Shown: one piece after another, positions 35,234 through 48,211 of the stretch
How positions within the stretch are numbered: the stretch's first letter is position 1
Layout of the letters: each line of letters begins with the position of its first letter
Notes under the pieces: model-generated
What the model was told of the DNA's origin: nothing
Seen by the model: only the letters and a program-made list of their open reading frames with translations
Database searches by the model: none
DNA from: Thalassovita autumnalis
Lineage (GTDB): Bacteria > Pseudomonadota > Alphaproteobacteria > Rhodobacterales > Rhodobacteraceae
Assembly: GCF_001458255.1 (NCBI RefSeq)
Contig: NZ_CYSB01000025.1
Location: forward strand, 363,245-427,244
DNA length: 64,000 nt
Direction of reading: 5' to 3'
Translations under genes and position numbers: made by a program

Positions 35234-36019
35234 ATGCCGATTTTGGAACGTTGCGACACAAAAGCCGTGGCGCGGCTGACACTGAATGTGCCGGAGAAGC
35301 TCAATCCGCTGAGTGATGAGATGCTGGCAGCCCTGCAATCCGAACTGGACACCCTGGCCGAGGATCGCAGCATCCGCGCCGTTGTCATCGCCGGCGCGGG
35401 CAAGGCGTTCTGCGCCGGGCATGACCTGAAACAGATGACGGCGGGACGTGCGGCAGAGGATGGCGGCAAGGCCTATTTTGCCGATCTCTTTGCCCGCTGC
35501 GCCACCATGATGCAAACCATACAGCGCCTGCCGCAGCCGGTGATCGCCGAAGTGCACGGCATCGCCACTGCCGCCGGCTGCCAGCTGGTCGCCACCTGTG
35601 ACATGGCCATTGCGGCCGAAGGCACACGTTTTGGCGTCAATGGCGTCAACATCGGGCTGTTCTGTTCAACCCCAATGGTGGCGCTCAGCCGCAATATTCC
35701 CCGCAAACAGGCCTTTGAGATGCTGACAACCGGCCAATTCATTTCCGCCGAACGCGCGGCAGAACTGGGGCTGGTGAACAAAGTGGTGCCCGCCGATCAG
35801 CTGAGCACGGAAACCACCGCCCTGGCCGAATTGGTTGCCAGCAAATTGGGCGCCGCGGTTAAAATTGGCAAGGAAGCATTTTACCGGCAGCTGGAAATGG
35901 GGCTTGCCGAGGCTTATGCCTTTACAGGGGAAATGATGGTCGAAAACATGATGTATCGCGACACCGAAGAGGGCATCCAGGCCTTTCTGGAAAAACGCAG
36001 CCCCGATTGGGATCAGTGA
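35234..36019 (+). CDS. Enoyl-CoA hydratase/isomerase family protein, ECHDC3-like, catalytic glutamates replaced
   Basis: The 261-residue crotonase-fold protein has the CoA/oxyanion segments GKAFCAGHDLKQM and HGIATAAGCQLVATCD, and VNIGLFCSTPMVALSR, which resembles mammalian ECHDC3. In standard hydratases two glutamates do catalysis, one in GGGCE and one in QPE. Here the first position is Gln (AAGCQ) and the second stretch reads GVNGVN, so ordinary hydration is unlikely. It may be a hydrolase, isomerase or binding protein. Confidence 0.88.
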   Translation: MPILERCDTKAVARLTLNVPEKLNPLSDEMLAALQSELDTLAEDRSIRAVVIAGAGKAFCAGHDLKQMTAGRAAEDGGKAYFADLFARCATMMQTIQRLPQPVIAEVHGIATAAGCQLVATCDMAIAAEGTRFGVNGVNIGLFCSTPMVALSRNIPRKQAFEMLTTGQFISAERAAELGLVNKVVPADQLSTETTALAELVASKLGAAVKIGKEAFYRQLEMGLAEAYAFTGEMMVENMMYRDTEEGIQAFLEKRSPDWDQ

Positions 36020-36167
36020 GATCGCAGCCCGCGACCTAGAGGCACAGCAACAGGAAAACCAATAGAATGTTTCCAAAATTGACATCGATTATTTCCAAGT
36101 GACCACTTTCCTGCCGCATTTCCCCCTGTTATTGCCTCAATTGAGGCCAAAATCTGGCTTCTTGATC

Positions 36168-37490
36168 ATGCGAGCCTGGGTCGCCATCGGCGTCACATCT
36201 CTCACGGCCAGCTTCTCACTGGCTGCCGACCTGCCTGAGCGCGATCTTATCGATCTGCCTCGGCCGGCGACCCACGCAACCTTCCCCGAACCTGATCTAG
36301 CCGAAGTGCTGCTTGGGCAGAAACTGTTCTATGACCCTGTGCTGTCGGGCAATAAAACGATCGCCTGCGCCACGTGTCACCATCCCAGCCTTGGCACCTC
36401 TGACGGCATGTCTCTCTCGATCGGGGATGGCGGCATCGGCCTTGGCCCGGCCCGCCAGCTGCGCGACGGCGAAACAGTGACGGCTCGCATCCCACGCAAC
36501 GCCCCTGCCCTGTGGAACCTTGGCGCACGCGATGTCACTGTCATGTTCCATGATGGCCGCGTTGCCACCGATCCCGCGGCGCCTTTTGGGTTTCAGATGC
36601 CTCCAGACCGGCCGCTGCCCGGCCCTGTCGACAGCGTTCTGGCCGCGCAGGCCATGCTACCGGTCCTGTCCGCTGCGGAAATGGCGGGCCAAGCGGACGA
36701 AAACCCGGTGGCTGATGCCGTAGCCAAAAGCGATCCATTTGCAGCCTGGGCTCTTCTGGCGGCGCGGGTGGCGGCAATCCCTGAATACCGCCAACGCTTC
36801 ACTGCCCTGAATGGCACAGGCACCATCACAATGCCCGACATCGCCAATGCCATCGCCGCCTTCATCGCCTATGAGTTCCGGGCGGTGAACAGCCCGTTTG
36901 ACCGCTATCTGGCAGGTGATAACACCGCGATGAGCGCACAGGCCCAACAGGGCATGGCCCTGTTTTACGGGCAGGCGGGCTGCTCAGGGTGTCATTCGGG
37001 CCTGTTGCAGAGCGATCAGGATTTTCACGCCATCGGCACCCCTCAAATTGGCCCGGGCAAAGGCGGTGAGGTGCCTTACGGTGACACAGGCCGCCACCTG
37101 GTGACCGGCGCGCTGGTAGATTTTTACCGGTTCCGCACCCCCTCACTGCGAAATGTCACTCAGACCGCGCCCTACGGCCATGCCGGTGCCTTTTCCACAC
37201 TCACCCATATGCTGCTGCACCATATGGGCCCCATCGACAGCCTGATGACCTATGACCGTGCGCAAGCGCGGCTGCATCCGCTGCCCCTCAACGACTTTGC
37301 CGCGCTTGATGATGAGGTTGAGCTGCTGGACATCGCAGCCGCCAATGAGCTGCCCGGCATTGATCTGGAGGAGGCGGAAATGCGCGCGATCCTCGCCTTC
37401 CTTGACGCCCTGACAGATGAGGCGTCCCTACACGGCCGCCTTGGCGTACCAGACAGCGTCCCGTCTGGCCTGGCGATAGATCAGCCTTGA
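36168..37490 (+). CDS. Di-haem cytochrome c peroxidase (MauG/CcpA family)
   Basis: The protein carries two c-type haem motifs, CATCH in KTIACATCHHPS and CSGCH in QAGCSGCHSG, placed as in di-haem peroxidases that reduce H2O2 or modify proteins in the periplasm. Starting at ATG 36168 gives a good signal peptide (MRAWVAIGVTSLTASFSLAA); a GTG at 36099 gives a longer leader with no better evidence. Mature length about 420 is larger than CcpA and similar to MauG-like members. A distal Met/Tyr ligand could not be fixed by eye, so peroxidase versus MauG-type activity is open. Confidence 0.9.
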   Translation: MRAWVAIGVTSLTASFSLAADLPERDLIDLPRPATHATFPEPDLAEVLLGQKLFYDPVLSGNKTIACATCHHPSLGTSDGMSLSIGDGGIGLGPARQLRDGETVTARIPRNAPALWNLGARDVTVMFHDGRVATDPAAPFGFQMPPDRPLPGPVDSVLAAQAMLPVLSAAEMAGQADENPVADAVAKSDPFAAWALLAARVAAIPEYRQRFTALNGTGTITMPDIANAIAAFIAYEFRAVNSPFDRYLAGDNTAMSAQAQQGMALFYGQAGCSGCHSGLLQSDQDFHAIGTPQIGPGKGGEVPYGDTGRHLVTGALVDFYRFRTPSLRNVTQTAPYGHAGAFSTLTHMLLHHMGPIDSLMTYDRAQARLHPLPLNDFAALDDEVELLDIAAANELPGIDLEEAEMRAILAFLDALTDEASLHGRLGVPDSVPSGLAIDQP

Positions 37491-37550
37491 GGCGCTCTCT
37501 GATACCCTTCGGGTCTTTCCAAAACGATCAATCTGCCCTACATCGCGCCC

Positions 37551-38894
37551 ATGGATAAAAGATTGCATATCGTCGGCGGCGGCATGGCCGGGTCCGAGGC
37601 CGCCTGGCAGGCAGCCAACATGGGTGTTGAGGTGGTTCTGCATGAGATGCGCCCTGAGGTGGAAACCTTCGCGCATCAGACCGGCAACCTTGGCGAAATG
37701 GTCTGTTCGAACTCCTTCCGTTCGGATGATCATGAACAAAACGCTGTTGGCCTCTTGCATTGGGAAATGCGCGCTGCAAACGGGTTGATCATGCAGATGG
37801 CTGAAAAGCACCGCTTGCCCGCCGGTGGCGCCTTGGCCGTGGACCGCGATCCCTTTGCCGAAAGCGTCACCCAGGCGCTGATGGATCACCCCAATGTATC
37901 GGTCGAATATGGTGAGATCACCGAGCTGCCCGACGACGGCACTTGGATCTTTGCCACTGGCCCCTTGACCTCCGCCACCTTAGGCGCGGCCATTCAGGCC
38001 GAAACCGGATCAGAACGTCTGGCGTTTTTTGATGCCATTGCCCCCATCGTCTATGCCGAGTCGATCAACATGGACGTGGCCTGGATGCAATCGCGCTACG
38101 ACAAGGGCGAAACCGAGGAAGAGCAGAAAGCCTACCTCAACTGCCCGATGACCAAAGACCAGTATGAGGCCTTCATCGACGCGCTGATGGCGGCCGACAA
38201 GACCGAGTTCCACGAAGGTGAAACCGCCGGCTATTTCGACGGCTGCCTGCCGATCGAGGTGATGGCCGAACGCGGCCGCGAAACCCTGCGCTTTGGCCCG
38301 ATGAAGCCGGTCGGTCTAACCAACCCGCATGATCCGGACAACAAACCCTACGCCGTGGTGCAGCTGCGCCGCGACAACGCTTTGGGTACGCTGTTCAACA
38401 TCGTTGGCTTCCAGACCAAGATGAAATACGGCGCCCAGACCGAAGTGTTCAAGATGATCCCGGGGCTGCAGGACGCCAGCTTTGCCCGCCTTGGCGGCAT
38501 CCACCGCAACACCTTCCTGAATTCACCGACGTTGCTGGATGACCAGATGCGGCTGAAATCGCGCCCAAACATCCGTTTCGCCGGTCAGGTCACCGGGGTT
38601 GAGGGCTATGTGGAAAGCGCCGCGATGGGCCTCCTGGCCGGTCGTCTGGCCGCAGCCGAGATCCTGGGCAAGGATCTGCAGACCGCACCGCAAGACAGCG
38701 CAATGGGCGCGCTGATCCACCACATCACCGGCGGGGCCGAGGCCAAAACCTTCCAGCCGATGAATGTAAACTTCGGCCTGTTCCGCCCCGTCGAAGGCCT
38801 GAAAGGCGGGCGTCGCGGCCGCAAGGATCGCTACAAAGCCTACACCGACCGGGCCAAAGTTGTTTTCCAGGAATGGCTTGACGGCCAAAGCTAA
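37551..38894 (+). CDS. trmFO: Methylenetetrahydrofolate-tRNA (uracil-5-)-methyltransferase
   Basis: TrmFO makes 5-methyluridine at position 54 of tRNA using methylenetetrahydrofolate and FADH2. The 447-residue protein has the FAD-binding start [21 protein letters not shown], the segment [20 protein letters not shown] with a conserved Cys, and the C-terminal [12 protein letters not shown]. Length is normal. It lies 9 bp before gluQ, another tRNA-modification gene, so the pair is probably an operon. Confidence 0.96.
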   Translation: MDKRLHIVGGGMAGSEAAWQAANMGVEVVLHEMRPEVETFAHQTGNLGEMVCSNSFRSDDHEQNAVGLLHWEMRAANGLIMQMAEKHRLPAGGALAVDRDPFAESVTQALMDHPNVSVEYGEITELPDDGTWIFATGPLTSATLGAAIQAETGSERLAFFDAIAPIVYAESINMDVAWMQSRYDKGETEEEQKAYLNCPMTKDQYEAFIDALMAADKTEFHEGETAGYFDGCLPIEVMAERGRETLRFGPMKPVGLTNPHDPDNKPYAVVQLRRDNALGTLFNIVGFQTKMKYGAQTEVFKMIPGLQDASFARLGGIHRNTFLNSPTLLDDQMRLKSRPNIRFAGQVTGVEGYVESAAMGLLAGRLAAAEILGKDLQTAPQDSAMGALIHHITGGAEAKTFQPMNVNFGLFRPVEGLKGGRRGRKDRYKAYTDRAKVVFQEWLDGQS

Positions 38895-38903
38895 GGTAAC
38901 CCA

Positions 38904-39755
38904 ATGCCCTATGTGACCCGGTTTGCCCCCAGCCCCACAGGGCCGCTGCATCTGGGTCACGCCTATTCAGCGCTGCTGGCCTTTGACCGGGCGCAGGCCG
39001 CCGGCGGGCAGTTCCTGTTGCGGATCGAAGATATCGACCAAAGCCGCGCCCGCCCCGCCTGGGAGGCGCAGATCTATGAGGATCTGCACTGGCTGGGCCT
39101 CAGCTGGCCCACCCCGGTGATGCGCCAATCCGATCGCCTGCCGCAATACCGCGCCGCCCTGCAAACCCTGTGGGATCGCGGGCTGCTCTATCCCTGCCAG
39201 TGCAATCGGCGCGATATCCTCGCCGCGGTTTCCGCCCCGCAAGAAGGCGCTGAGCCCGCTTATGGCCCTGACGGTCTGATCTATCCCGGCACCTGCCGCG
39301 CCCTGCCGCGCCCGGGCGAGATACCAGAACAAGCCCTGCGGCTCAATCTCGCCAAAGCGATTGAGGCCCTCGGCCCCGCCCCCCTGCGATTTGAAGAAAC
39401 GGGCGAGCACCCGGCGCAGCATGAGATCGCGCTCGCCACCTTGCCCGACACGCTGGGCGATATCGTACTGGCGCGGCGCGACATGGGCACCTCTTATCAC
39501 CTCTCCGTAGTGCTGGATGATGCCACCCAAGGCATCACAGAGGTCACGCGCGGCGCTGACCTGTTTGAGGCCACACAAATCCACGTGTTGCTGCAGCGCC
39601 TGCTCAACCTGCCAACGCCGCGCTATCACCACCACCGGCTGATCCGCGACGATCAGGGAAAACGCCTGGCCAAACGTGACGATGCTCGCGCCATTGCCAC
39701 CTACCGCGCCGAGGGCGCTAGCCCGCAGGACATTCGCCAGATGGTCGGGCTCTAG
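38904..39755 (+). CDS. gluQ: Glutamyl-Q tRNA(Asp) synthetase
   Basis: This truncated GluRS-like enzyme attaches glutamate to queuosine in tRNA(Asp). The 283-residue protein has the class I motifs FAPSPTGPLHLGHAYSAL (HxGH) and GKRLAKRDDARAI (KLSKR-type) but lacks the anticodon-binding domain of GluRS. A CxC..Y..C-type zinc pattern is partly present (YPCQCNRRDI, GTCR). AAGG precedes the start. Also named yadB/gluQRS. Confidence 0.94.
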   Translation: MPYVTRFAPSPTGPLHLGHAYSALLAFDRAQAAGGQFLLRIEDIDQSRARPAWEAQIYEDLHWLGLSWPTPVMRQSDRLPQYRAALQTLWDRGLLYPCQCNRRDILAAVSAPQEGAEPAYGPDGLIYPGTCRALPRPGEIPEQALRLNLAKAIEALGPAPLRFEETGEHPAQHEIALATLPDTLGDIVLARRDMGTSYHLSVVLDDATQGITEVTRGADLFEATQIHVLLQRLLNLPTPRYHHHRLIRDDQGKRLAKRDDARAIATYRAEGASPQDIRQMVGL

Positions 39756-39790
39756 CGGCTTTCAATGATCCAAAAATACTCTGGGGTGAG

Positions 39791-39819
39791 CCGCAAAGCG
39801 GCGAGGGGCAACGCCCCTC
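39791..39819. repeat. Double palindrome between gluQ and hisI
   Basis: GCCGC-AAA-GCGGC (39791-39803) is followed at once by GAGGGGC-AAC-GCCCCTC (39803-39819). The two hairpins lie between convergent genes and could end transcription from either side. Similar paired palindromes often occur as intergenic repeats in Roseobacter genomes; only this copy is seen here. Confidence 0.7.
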
Positions 39820-39841
39820 ACTCTTTACCCTACCCCCGGGA

Positions 39842-40201
39842 TCACCCCATCGGACTCATCAACTCCACCGTCTCGCCATCACGCACGGCGGTGTAGAAAC
39901 AGCTGCGGCGGTTGGTGTGGCAGGCCGGGCCTTTCTGTTTGACCAGAACCAAAATGCAGTCCTGATCGCAGTCATAGCGGAAATCCACCAGCTCCTGCAC
40001 ATGGCCCGAGCTTTCGCCCTTCACCCAGAAGCTCTGGCGCGAGCGTGACCAATAGGTGACCTTGCCGGTCTCCAGCGTTTTGGCCACCGACTCCGCGTTC
40101 ATCCAGGCCATCATCAGAACCTCATGGGTCTCGGCATCCTGTGCAATGGCCGGGATCAGACCTTTGTCATCGAATTTCAGCGCTTTGGGATCGAATGCCA
40201 T
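39842..40201 (-). CDS. hisI: Phosphoribosyl-AMP cyclohydrolase
   Basis: HisI opens the adenine ring of phosphoribosyl-AMP, step three of histidine synthesis. The 119-residue protein has MAWMNAESVAKTLETGKVTYWSRSR (in parts), the metal-binding DCDQDC and the zinc site ACHTNRRSCFY. The start was set at ATG 40201 with AAAGG eight bases before; six more codons are open upstream. It is a stand-alone HisI without the HisE domain. Confidence 0.95.
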   Translation of the reverse strand: MAFDPKALKFDDKGLIPAIAQDAETHEVLMMAWMNAESVAKTLETGKVTYWSRSRQSFWVKGESSGHVQELVDFRYDCDQDCILVLVKQKGPACHTNRRSCFYTAVRDGETVELMSPMG

Positions 40202-40267
40202 TTGAAAAACCTTTTGCATCTGCTGTTCAGCCCCCTATCTATGAGGAACGCAAGCAAAGGAAAAGAC

Positions 40268-40720
40268 ATGTCCGGCGAGACCGACCTGATCAAACTCTAT
40301 TCTGCCCGCATCTTGGAACTGGCCGCCGATATTCCTCATATCGATGAGCTGGATGCGCCGGATGCCACGGCCAAACGTCGCTCACCGCTTTGTGGCTCGA
40401 CCGTGACGGTCGAGATCAAGCTGGAGGACGGCAAAATCGCCGCCTTTGGTCAGGACGTGAAAGCCTGCGCCTTGGGTCAGGCCGCGGCCTCGGTTGTGGG
40501 CAGCGCTATCATCGGTGCGGACCGATCGATGGTGGAAAAGGCCCGCGATCAGTTGAAAGAGATGCTGAAAAACGAAGGCCCGGTGCCGGATGCGCCTTTT
40601 GACGGGTTGGAGGTGCTGATCCCCGCACGGGATTACAAAAACCGCCACGCCTCGATCATGCTGGTGCTGGAGGCCACGCTGGAAGCTTTTGATCAAGCGC
40701 TGGAACGCAGCTGTGCCTGA
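40268..40720 (+). CDS. NifU/IscU-like iron-sulfur cluster scaffold protein
   Basis: The 150-residue protein matches the U-type scaffold fold: SPLCGSTVTVEIKL with Cys42 and VKACALGQAAASVVG with Cys67. IscU proteins use a third cysteine about 40 residues later; here that place (GPVPDAPFDGLEVL) has none, and the only other Cys is at 149 near the C-terminus. It may still be a scaffold or a non-catalytic paralogue. It is divergent from hisI and followed by a terminator. Confidence 0.83.
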   Translation: MSGETDLIKLYSARILELAADIPHIDELDAPDATAKRRSPLCGSTVTVEIKLEDGKIAAFGQDVKACALGQAAASVVGSAIIGADRSMVEKARDQLKEMLKNEGPVPDAPFDGLEVLIPARDYKNRHASIMLVLEATLEAFDQALERSCA

Positions 40721-40756
40721 TCTGCGGGTCAGATTCCCAATGTCAGTGAAGCGAAG

Positions 40757-40777
40757 GGCGCCGGCGGGCGCCTTTTT
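40757..40777 (+). terminator. Rho-independent terminator of the Fe-S scaffold gene
   Basis: GGCGCC-GGCG-GGCGCC stem-loop followed by five T lies 37 bp after the stop. Confidence 0.8.
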
Positions 40778-40828
40778 CATGTCCGCGCCCAAGGCAAATG
40801 CGCCCTATCCCGTGCAACATCCTTGAAC

Positions 40829-40864
40829 AAAAAAACCGCCGCACATCCGGGTGGATGGCGGCGG
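40829..40864 (-). terminator. Strong minus-strand terminator downstream of the 40-aa membrane peptide gene
   Basis: Read on the minus strand, CCGCCGC-CATCC pairs with GGATG-(T)-GCGGCGG and is followed by TTTTTTT. It ends a transcript that starts upstream of 41130. The 143 bp between the peptide stop (41008) and this stem hold no convincing frame and would be a long 3' untranslated region or a small RNA. Confidence 0.85.
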
Positions 40865-41007
40865 CAAAGTCGCTTGATCGTGTGCAGTTCCGGAATCCCG
40901 CAACAGGAAGAGGCACTCCCGTAGGACCTAAATAGGACAGGCAGGTCAGTTGCACCGCATGGGGACAGATGGTGCGGCGGGCCCGGCACGAACAGGCAGG
41001 CAGAAAC

Positions 41008-41130
41008 TCAGGTCAGAAGTGGCAGGTGCAGACCGATCACAAACATCACAACCAGCGCAGCAGCGCCAATCGTATCCGCCAGCAGCGTGTCAGAGGACCG
41101 TTCGATGGTGGCTTTGATATCGCGGATCAT
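41008..41130 (-). CDS. 40-aa single-pass membrane peptide, probably SOS-regulated
   Basis: ATG 41130 opens a 40-codon frame with a charged N-terminus (MIRDIKATIERSSDTLLADT) and a C-terminal membrane helix (IGAAALVVMFVIGLHLPLLT). GGGAGAA lies about eight bases upstream, and a strong terminator follows. A perfect GTTC-N7-GTTC LexA box lies 65 bp upstream and a one-mismatch box closer in. Size, topology and SOS control recall Caulobacter SidA (29 aa, cell-division inhibitor) and E. coli TisB. There is no clear sequence match to either, so function is inferred only from layout. Confidence 0.7.
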   Translation of the reverse strand: MIRDIKATIERSSDTLLADTIGAAALVVMFVIGLHLPLLT

Positions 41131-41156
41131 GTCGTGTTCTCCCTTCCCTCACCTTT

Positions 41157-41209
41157 GTTGCTAATTTGTTCTCATATACCCCGAGTCGAAGCAAGAACTT
41201 TTTGAGAAC
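41157..41209 (-). promoter_or_regulatory. Two LexA (SOS) boxes upstream of the 40-aa peptide gene
   Basis: On the plus strand GAAC-N7-GAAC occurs at 41195-41209 (minus strand GTTC-TCAAAAA-GTTC), the exact alphaproteobacterial LexA operator. A third GAAC follows at 41216. A second element, GTTG-CTAATTT-GTTC at 41157-41171, has one mismatch. The recG gene ends upstream and reads toward the region, so the boxes serve the small gene. Confidence 0.75.
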
Positions 41210-41248
41210 ATTTGTGAACAAAATGCCCCGCGGAGTGGAACAAAAGGG

Positions 41249-45684
<4,436 letters not shown>

Positions 45685-45761
45685 CTAAGTGATAGGGCGC
45701 GGGACGGCGGAGGTCCAGACTGTCAGGGGGCCCAGACTGCAGAATTTCGCACAGCGCGGGC

Positions 45762-46490
45762 CTAGGCGCCGAGGGCCAGCCGATCAACCCGCGGATCCGA
45801 GGCCGCGAGCGACGGATCAGGATCGCGCAGCACATAGCCGCGACCCCAAACCGTTTCGATGTAATTCTCACCATCTGTGGCTTTGCTGAGCTTTTTACGC
45901 AATTTGCAGATAAACACATCGATGATCTTCAACTCAGGCTCATCCATACCGCCATAAAGATGATTCAGAAACATCTCCTTGGTCAGGGTGGTGCCCTTGC
46001 GCAGCGACAGCAGCTCAAGCATCTGATATTCCTTGCCGGTCAGATGCACCGTGGTGCCTGCCACATCGACCGTTTTCGCGTCAAGGTTCACATTCACCTT
46101 GCCGGTACGGATCACCGATTGCGAATGCCCCTTGGAGCGACGAATGATCGCATGGATGCGCGCCACCAGTTCCTCACGATGGAAGGGTTTGGTCAGGTAA
46201 TCATCAGCGCCAAAGCCGAAGCCTTTGATCTTGCTTTCCGTGTCATCCGCCCCCGACAGGATCAGGATCGGCGTTTCCACCCGTGCCAGGCGCAATTGTC
46301 GCAAAACCTCATGGCCGTTCATATCAGGCAGCCCCAGATCCAGCAGGATCAGATCATAATCATAGAGCTTGGCCAGATCGACGCCCTCTTCGCCCAGATC
46401 GGTTGTATAGATATTCAGGTTGGCATGTGTCAGCATCAGTTCGATGCTTTTGGAGGTACTTGGATCATCTTCCACGAGCAATATACGCAT
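45762..46490 (-). CDS. ctrA: Cell-cycle response regulator CtrA
   Basis: CtrA is the OmpR-type master regulator of alphaproteobacteria; in Rhodobacteraceae it controls motility, gene transfer agents and related traits. The 242-residue protein starts [20 protein letters not shown], has the phospho-acceptor Asp51 in [12 protein letters not shown], the switch Lys in [20 protein letters not shown], and a winged-helix domain with [26 protein letters not shown]7-TTAG box lies about 60-76 bp upstream. Its phosphorelay partner gene chpT and antagonist sciP are in the same window. Confidence 0.96.
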   Translation of the reverse strand: MRILLVEDDPSTSKSIELMLTHANLNIYTTDLGEEGVDLAKLYDYDLILLDLGLPDMNGHEVLRQLRLARVETPILILSGADDTESKIKGFGFGADDYLTKPFHREELVARIHAIIRRSKGHSQSVIRTGKVNVNLDAKTVDVAGTTVHLTGKEYQMLELLSLRKGTTLTKEMFLNHLYGGMDEPELKIIDVFICKLRKKLSKATDGENYIETVWGRGYVLRDPDPSLAASDPRVDRLALGA

Positions 46491-46551
46491 TATGGTCTCC
46501 AAAAATCAGCGCGGAAAAACAGTCGTCTCAGCCCATAGTGACCCAAAAAGG

Positions 46552-46566
46552 TTAACCAGCCGTTAG
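46552..46566. promoter_or_regulatory. CtrA-type box between ctrA and sciP
   Basis: TTAA-CCAGCCG-TTAG fits the TTAA-N7-TTAA CtrA operator with one mismatch and sits 62 bp upstream of the ctrA start, as expected for autoregulation. Confidence 0.5.
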
Positions 46567-46592
46567 CGACAAACCCGCCTCGAGAAAACAAC

Positions 46593-46871
46593 CTAGGGCT
46601 GACGAAATTTTTTCAACCTGGTGGTTTTCAATGCGCCGATTCCATGCCGACTCATCGCGGCAACCCACTCCTGAAATTCTTCATCTGACAGCGCATATCG
46701 CTGTAGCGCCTCTTCGCGCGAAATCAGCCCGTAGAGCACCCCACGCACCACCGCCGCTTTGCGACTGGCGACCCATCGCGTGGTGGTTACCGGAGGCAGA
46801 TCAGCCTGCGTCATATGTTTGCCATCTGGCAGGGTCACGGCCCTTGGCCCGCCCAATTTCTTAAGATACAT
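46593..46871 (-). CDS. sciP: SciP-like CtrA inhibitory protein (DUF1153)
   Basis: The 92-residue protein has the DUF1153/SciP pattern: YLKKLGGPRAVTLPDGKHMT, LPPVTTTRWVASRKAAVVRGV, and a helix-turn-helix EALQRYALSDEEFQEWVAAM with a basic tail KTTRLKKFRQP. In Caulobacter SciP binds CtrA on DNA and blocks activation. ATG 46871 follows GGAGGAG; a GTG one codon earlier is the other option. It lies just upstream of ctrA with the same orientation. A weak TTAA-N7-TGAA element at 46926-46940 lies before it. Confidence 0.9.
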   Translation of the reverse strand: MYLKKLGGPRAVTLPDGKHMTQADLPPVTTTRWVASRKAAVVRGVLYGLISREEALQRYALSDEEFQEWVAAMSRHGIGALKTTRLKKFRQP

Positions 46872-47006
46872 CACACCACTCCTCCTGCTGAGACCGGATG
46901 TGGGCGTGAGTCTCTCGCCTCAGTCTTAACAGGTGGTGAAACGCCCCCTTGAGACTATTTAGAATTTTCCTATATTCTCGCAGTCTTTCCTATGGAGTCG
47001 CGACCG

Positions 47007-48161
47007 ATGCTGGATGAAAGCACCGCCCCAAGCACTGAGCTGAACTCATTGGGCTTTGCCAAGCCCCCCTCTGAAACCCGCGTGGTTGTGGCCATGTCGG
47101 GGGGCGTGGATTCGTCCGTTGTGGCTGCACAACTGGCGGAAGAGGGCTATGATGTGGTGGGCGTGACGCTGCAGCTTTATGACCATGGCGCGGCACTGGC
47201 CAAAAAAGGTGCCTGCTGCGCAGGGATCGACATTCATGATGCACGGCGGGTCGCGGAGGAGATGAACTTCCCCCACTATGTGCTTGATTACGAAAACATC
47301 TTCCAGGAAGCGGTAATTGACGAATTTGCCGACAGCTACCTGGGCGGCGCAACACCTGTGCCCTGCATTCGCTGCAATGAGCGGGTTAAGTTCAAGGACC
47401 TGCTGGAAACCGCACGCGATCTGGAGGCCGATTGTATGGCCACCGGCCACTACATCCAGCGCATGATGGGCCCCAACGGTCCCGAGCTGCACAGCGCCGA
47501 AGATGCCAACCGCGATCAGAGCTATTTCCTATTCTCCACAACGCCTGAACAGCTGTCATACCTGCGCTTCCCGCTGGGCCATCTGCCCTCCAAGGACGCG
47601 ACGCGGGAACTGGCGGCGAAATACGGGCTGGCCGTTGCTGATAAGCCCGACAGTCAGGATATCTGCTTCGTACCAAACGGAAATTACGCGTCGGTCATCG
47701 AAAAACTGCGCCCCGGCGCGGCAGAACCAGGCGAGATCGTTCATGCGGACGGTCGGGTGCTGGGTGAACACAACGGTGTGATCCATTACACCATCGGCCA
47801 GCGTCGCGGTCTGGGCATCGGCGGCCTCAGCGAGCCGCTTTATGTAGTGAAGCTGGACGTTGACAACAAACATGTGGTTGTCGGCCCCAAAGAGATGCTG
47901 GCCACGCGCACCATTCCTGTCAGGGAAATCAACTGGTTGGGCGACGAAGCCTTCACCTCTCGCAAGGAATGGCACCTAAAGGTCAAGGTCCGCTCCACCC
48001 GTCCGCCGCGGGAGGCGATCATTCGTCCGATCTCGGAAACCGAGGCTGAGGTTGAACTGCTGACCCCCGAAGAAGGTGTGAGCCCCGGCCAGGCCTGTGT
48101 GTTCTATGCGGGCGAAGGCAGCCGCATTTTTGGCGGTGGTTGGATCTGGCGCGGCGCGTAA
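47007..48161 (+). CDS. mnmA: tRNA-specific 2-thiouridylase MnmA
   Basis: MnmA adds sulfur to U34 of tRNA(Lys, Glu, Gln). The protein has the PP-loop [14 protein letters not shown], the cysteine pair in [13 protein letters not shown] and [13 protein letters not shown], and [13 protein letters not shown] 47007 has GGAG eight to nine bases upstream and gives 384 residues; ATG 46992 adds five codons. It is divergent from sciP and followed by a terminator. Confidence 0.96.
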   Translation: MLDESTAPSTELNSLGFAKPPSETRVVVAMSGGVDSSVVAAQLAEEGYDVVGVTLQLYDHGAALAKKGACCAGIDIHDARRVAEEMNFPHYVLDYENIFQEAVIDEFADSYLGGATPVPCIRCNERVKFKDLLETARDLEADCMATGHYIQRMMGPNGPELHSAEDANRDQSYFLFSTTPEQLSYLRFPLGHLPSKDATRELAAKYGLAVADKPDSQDICFVPNGNYASVIEKLRPGAAEPGEIVHADGRVLGEHNGVIHYTIGQRRGLGIGGLSEPLYVVKLDVDNKHVVVGPKEMLATRTIPVREINWLGDEAFTSRKEWHLKVKVRSTRPPREAIIRPISETEAEVELLTPEEGVSPGQACVFYAGEGSRIFGGGWIWRGA

Positions 48162-48180
48162 GCCACTGATCAAATGTACA

Positions 48181-48206
48181 AAGCCGGGTTTGCGCCCGGC
48201 TTTTTT
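48181..48206. terminator. Terminator between mnmA and olsA
   Basis: AAGCCGGG and CCCGGCTT form an 8-bp stem around TTTGCG, followed by TTTT. The symmetric A and T runs let it act for both converging genes. Confidence 0.88.
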
Positions 48207-48211
48207 GTGAC

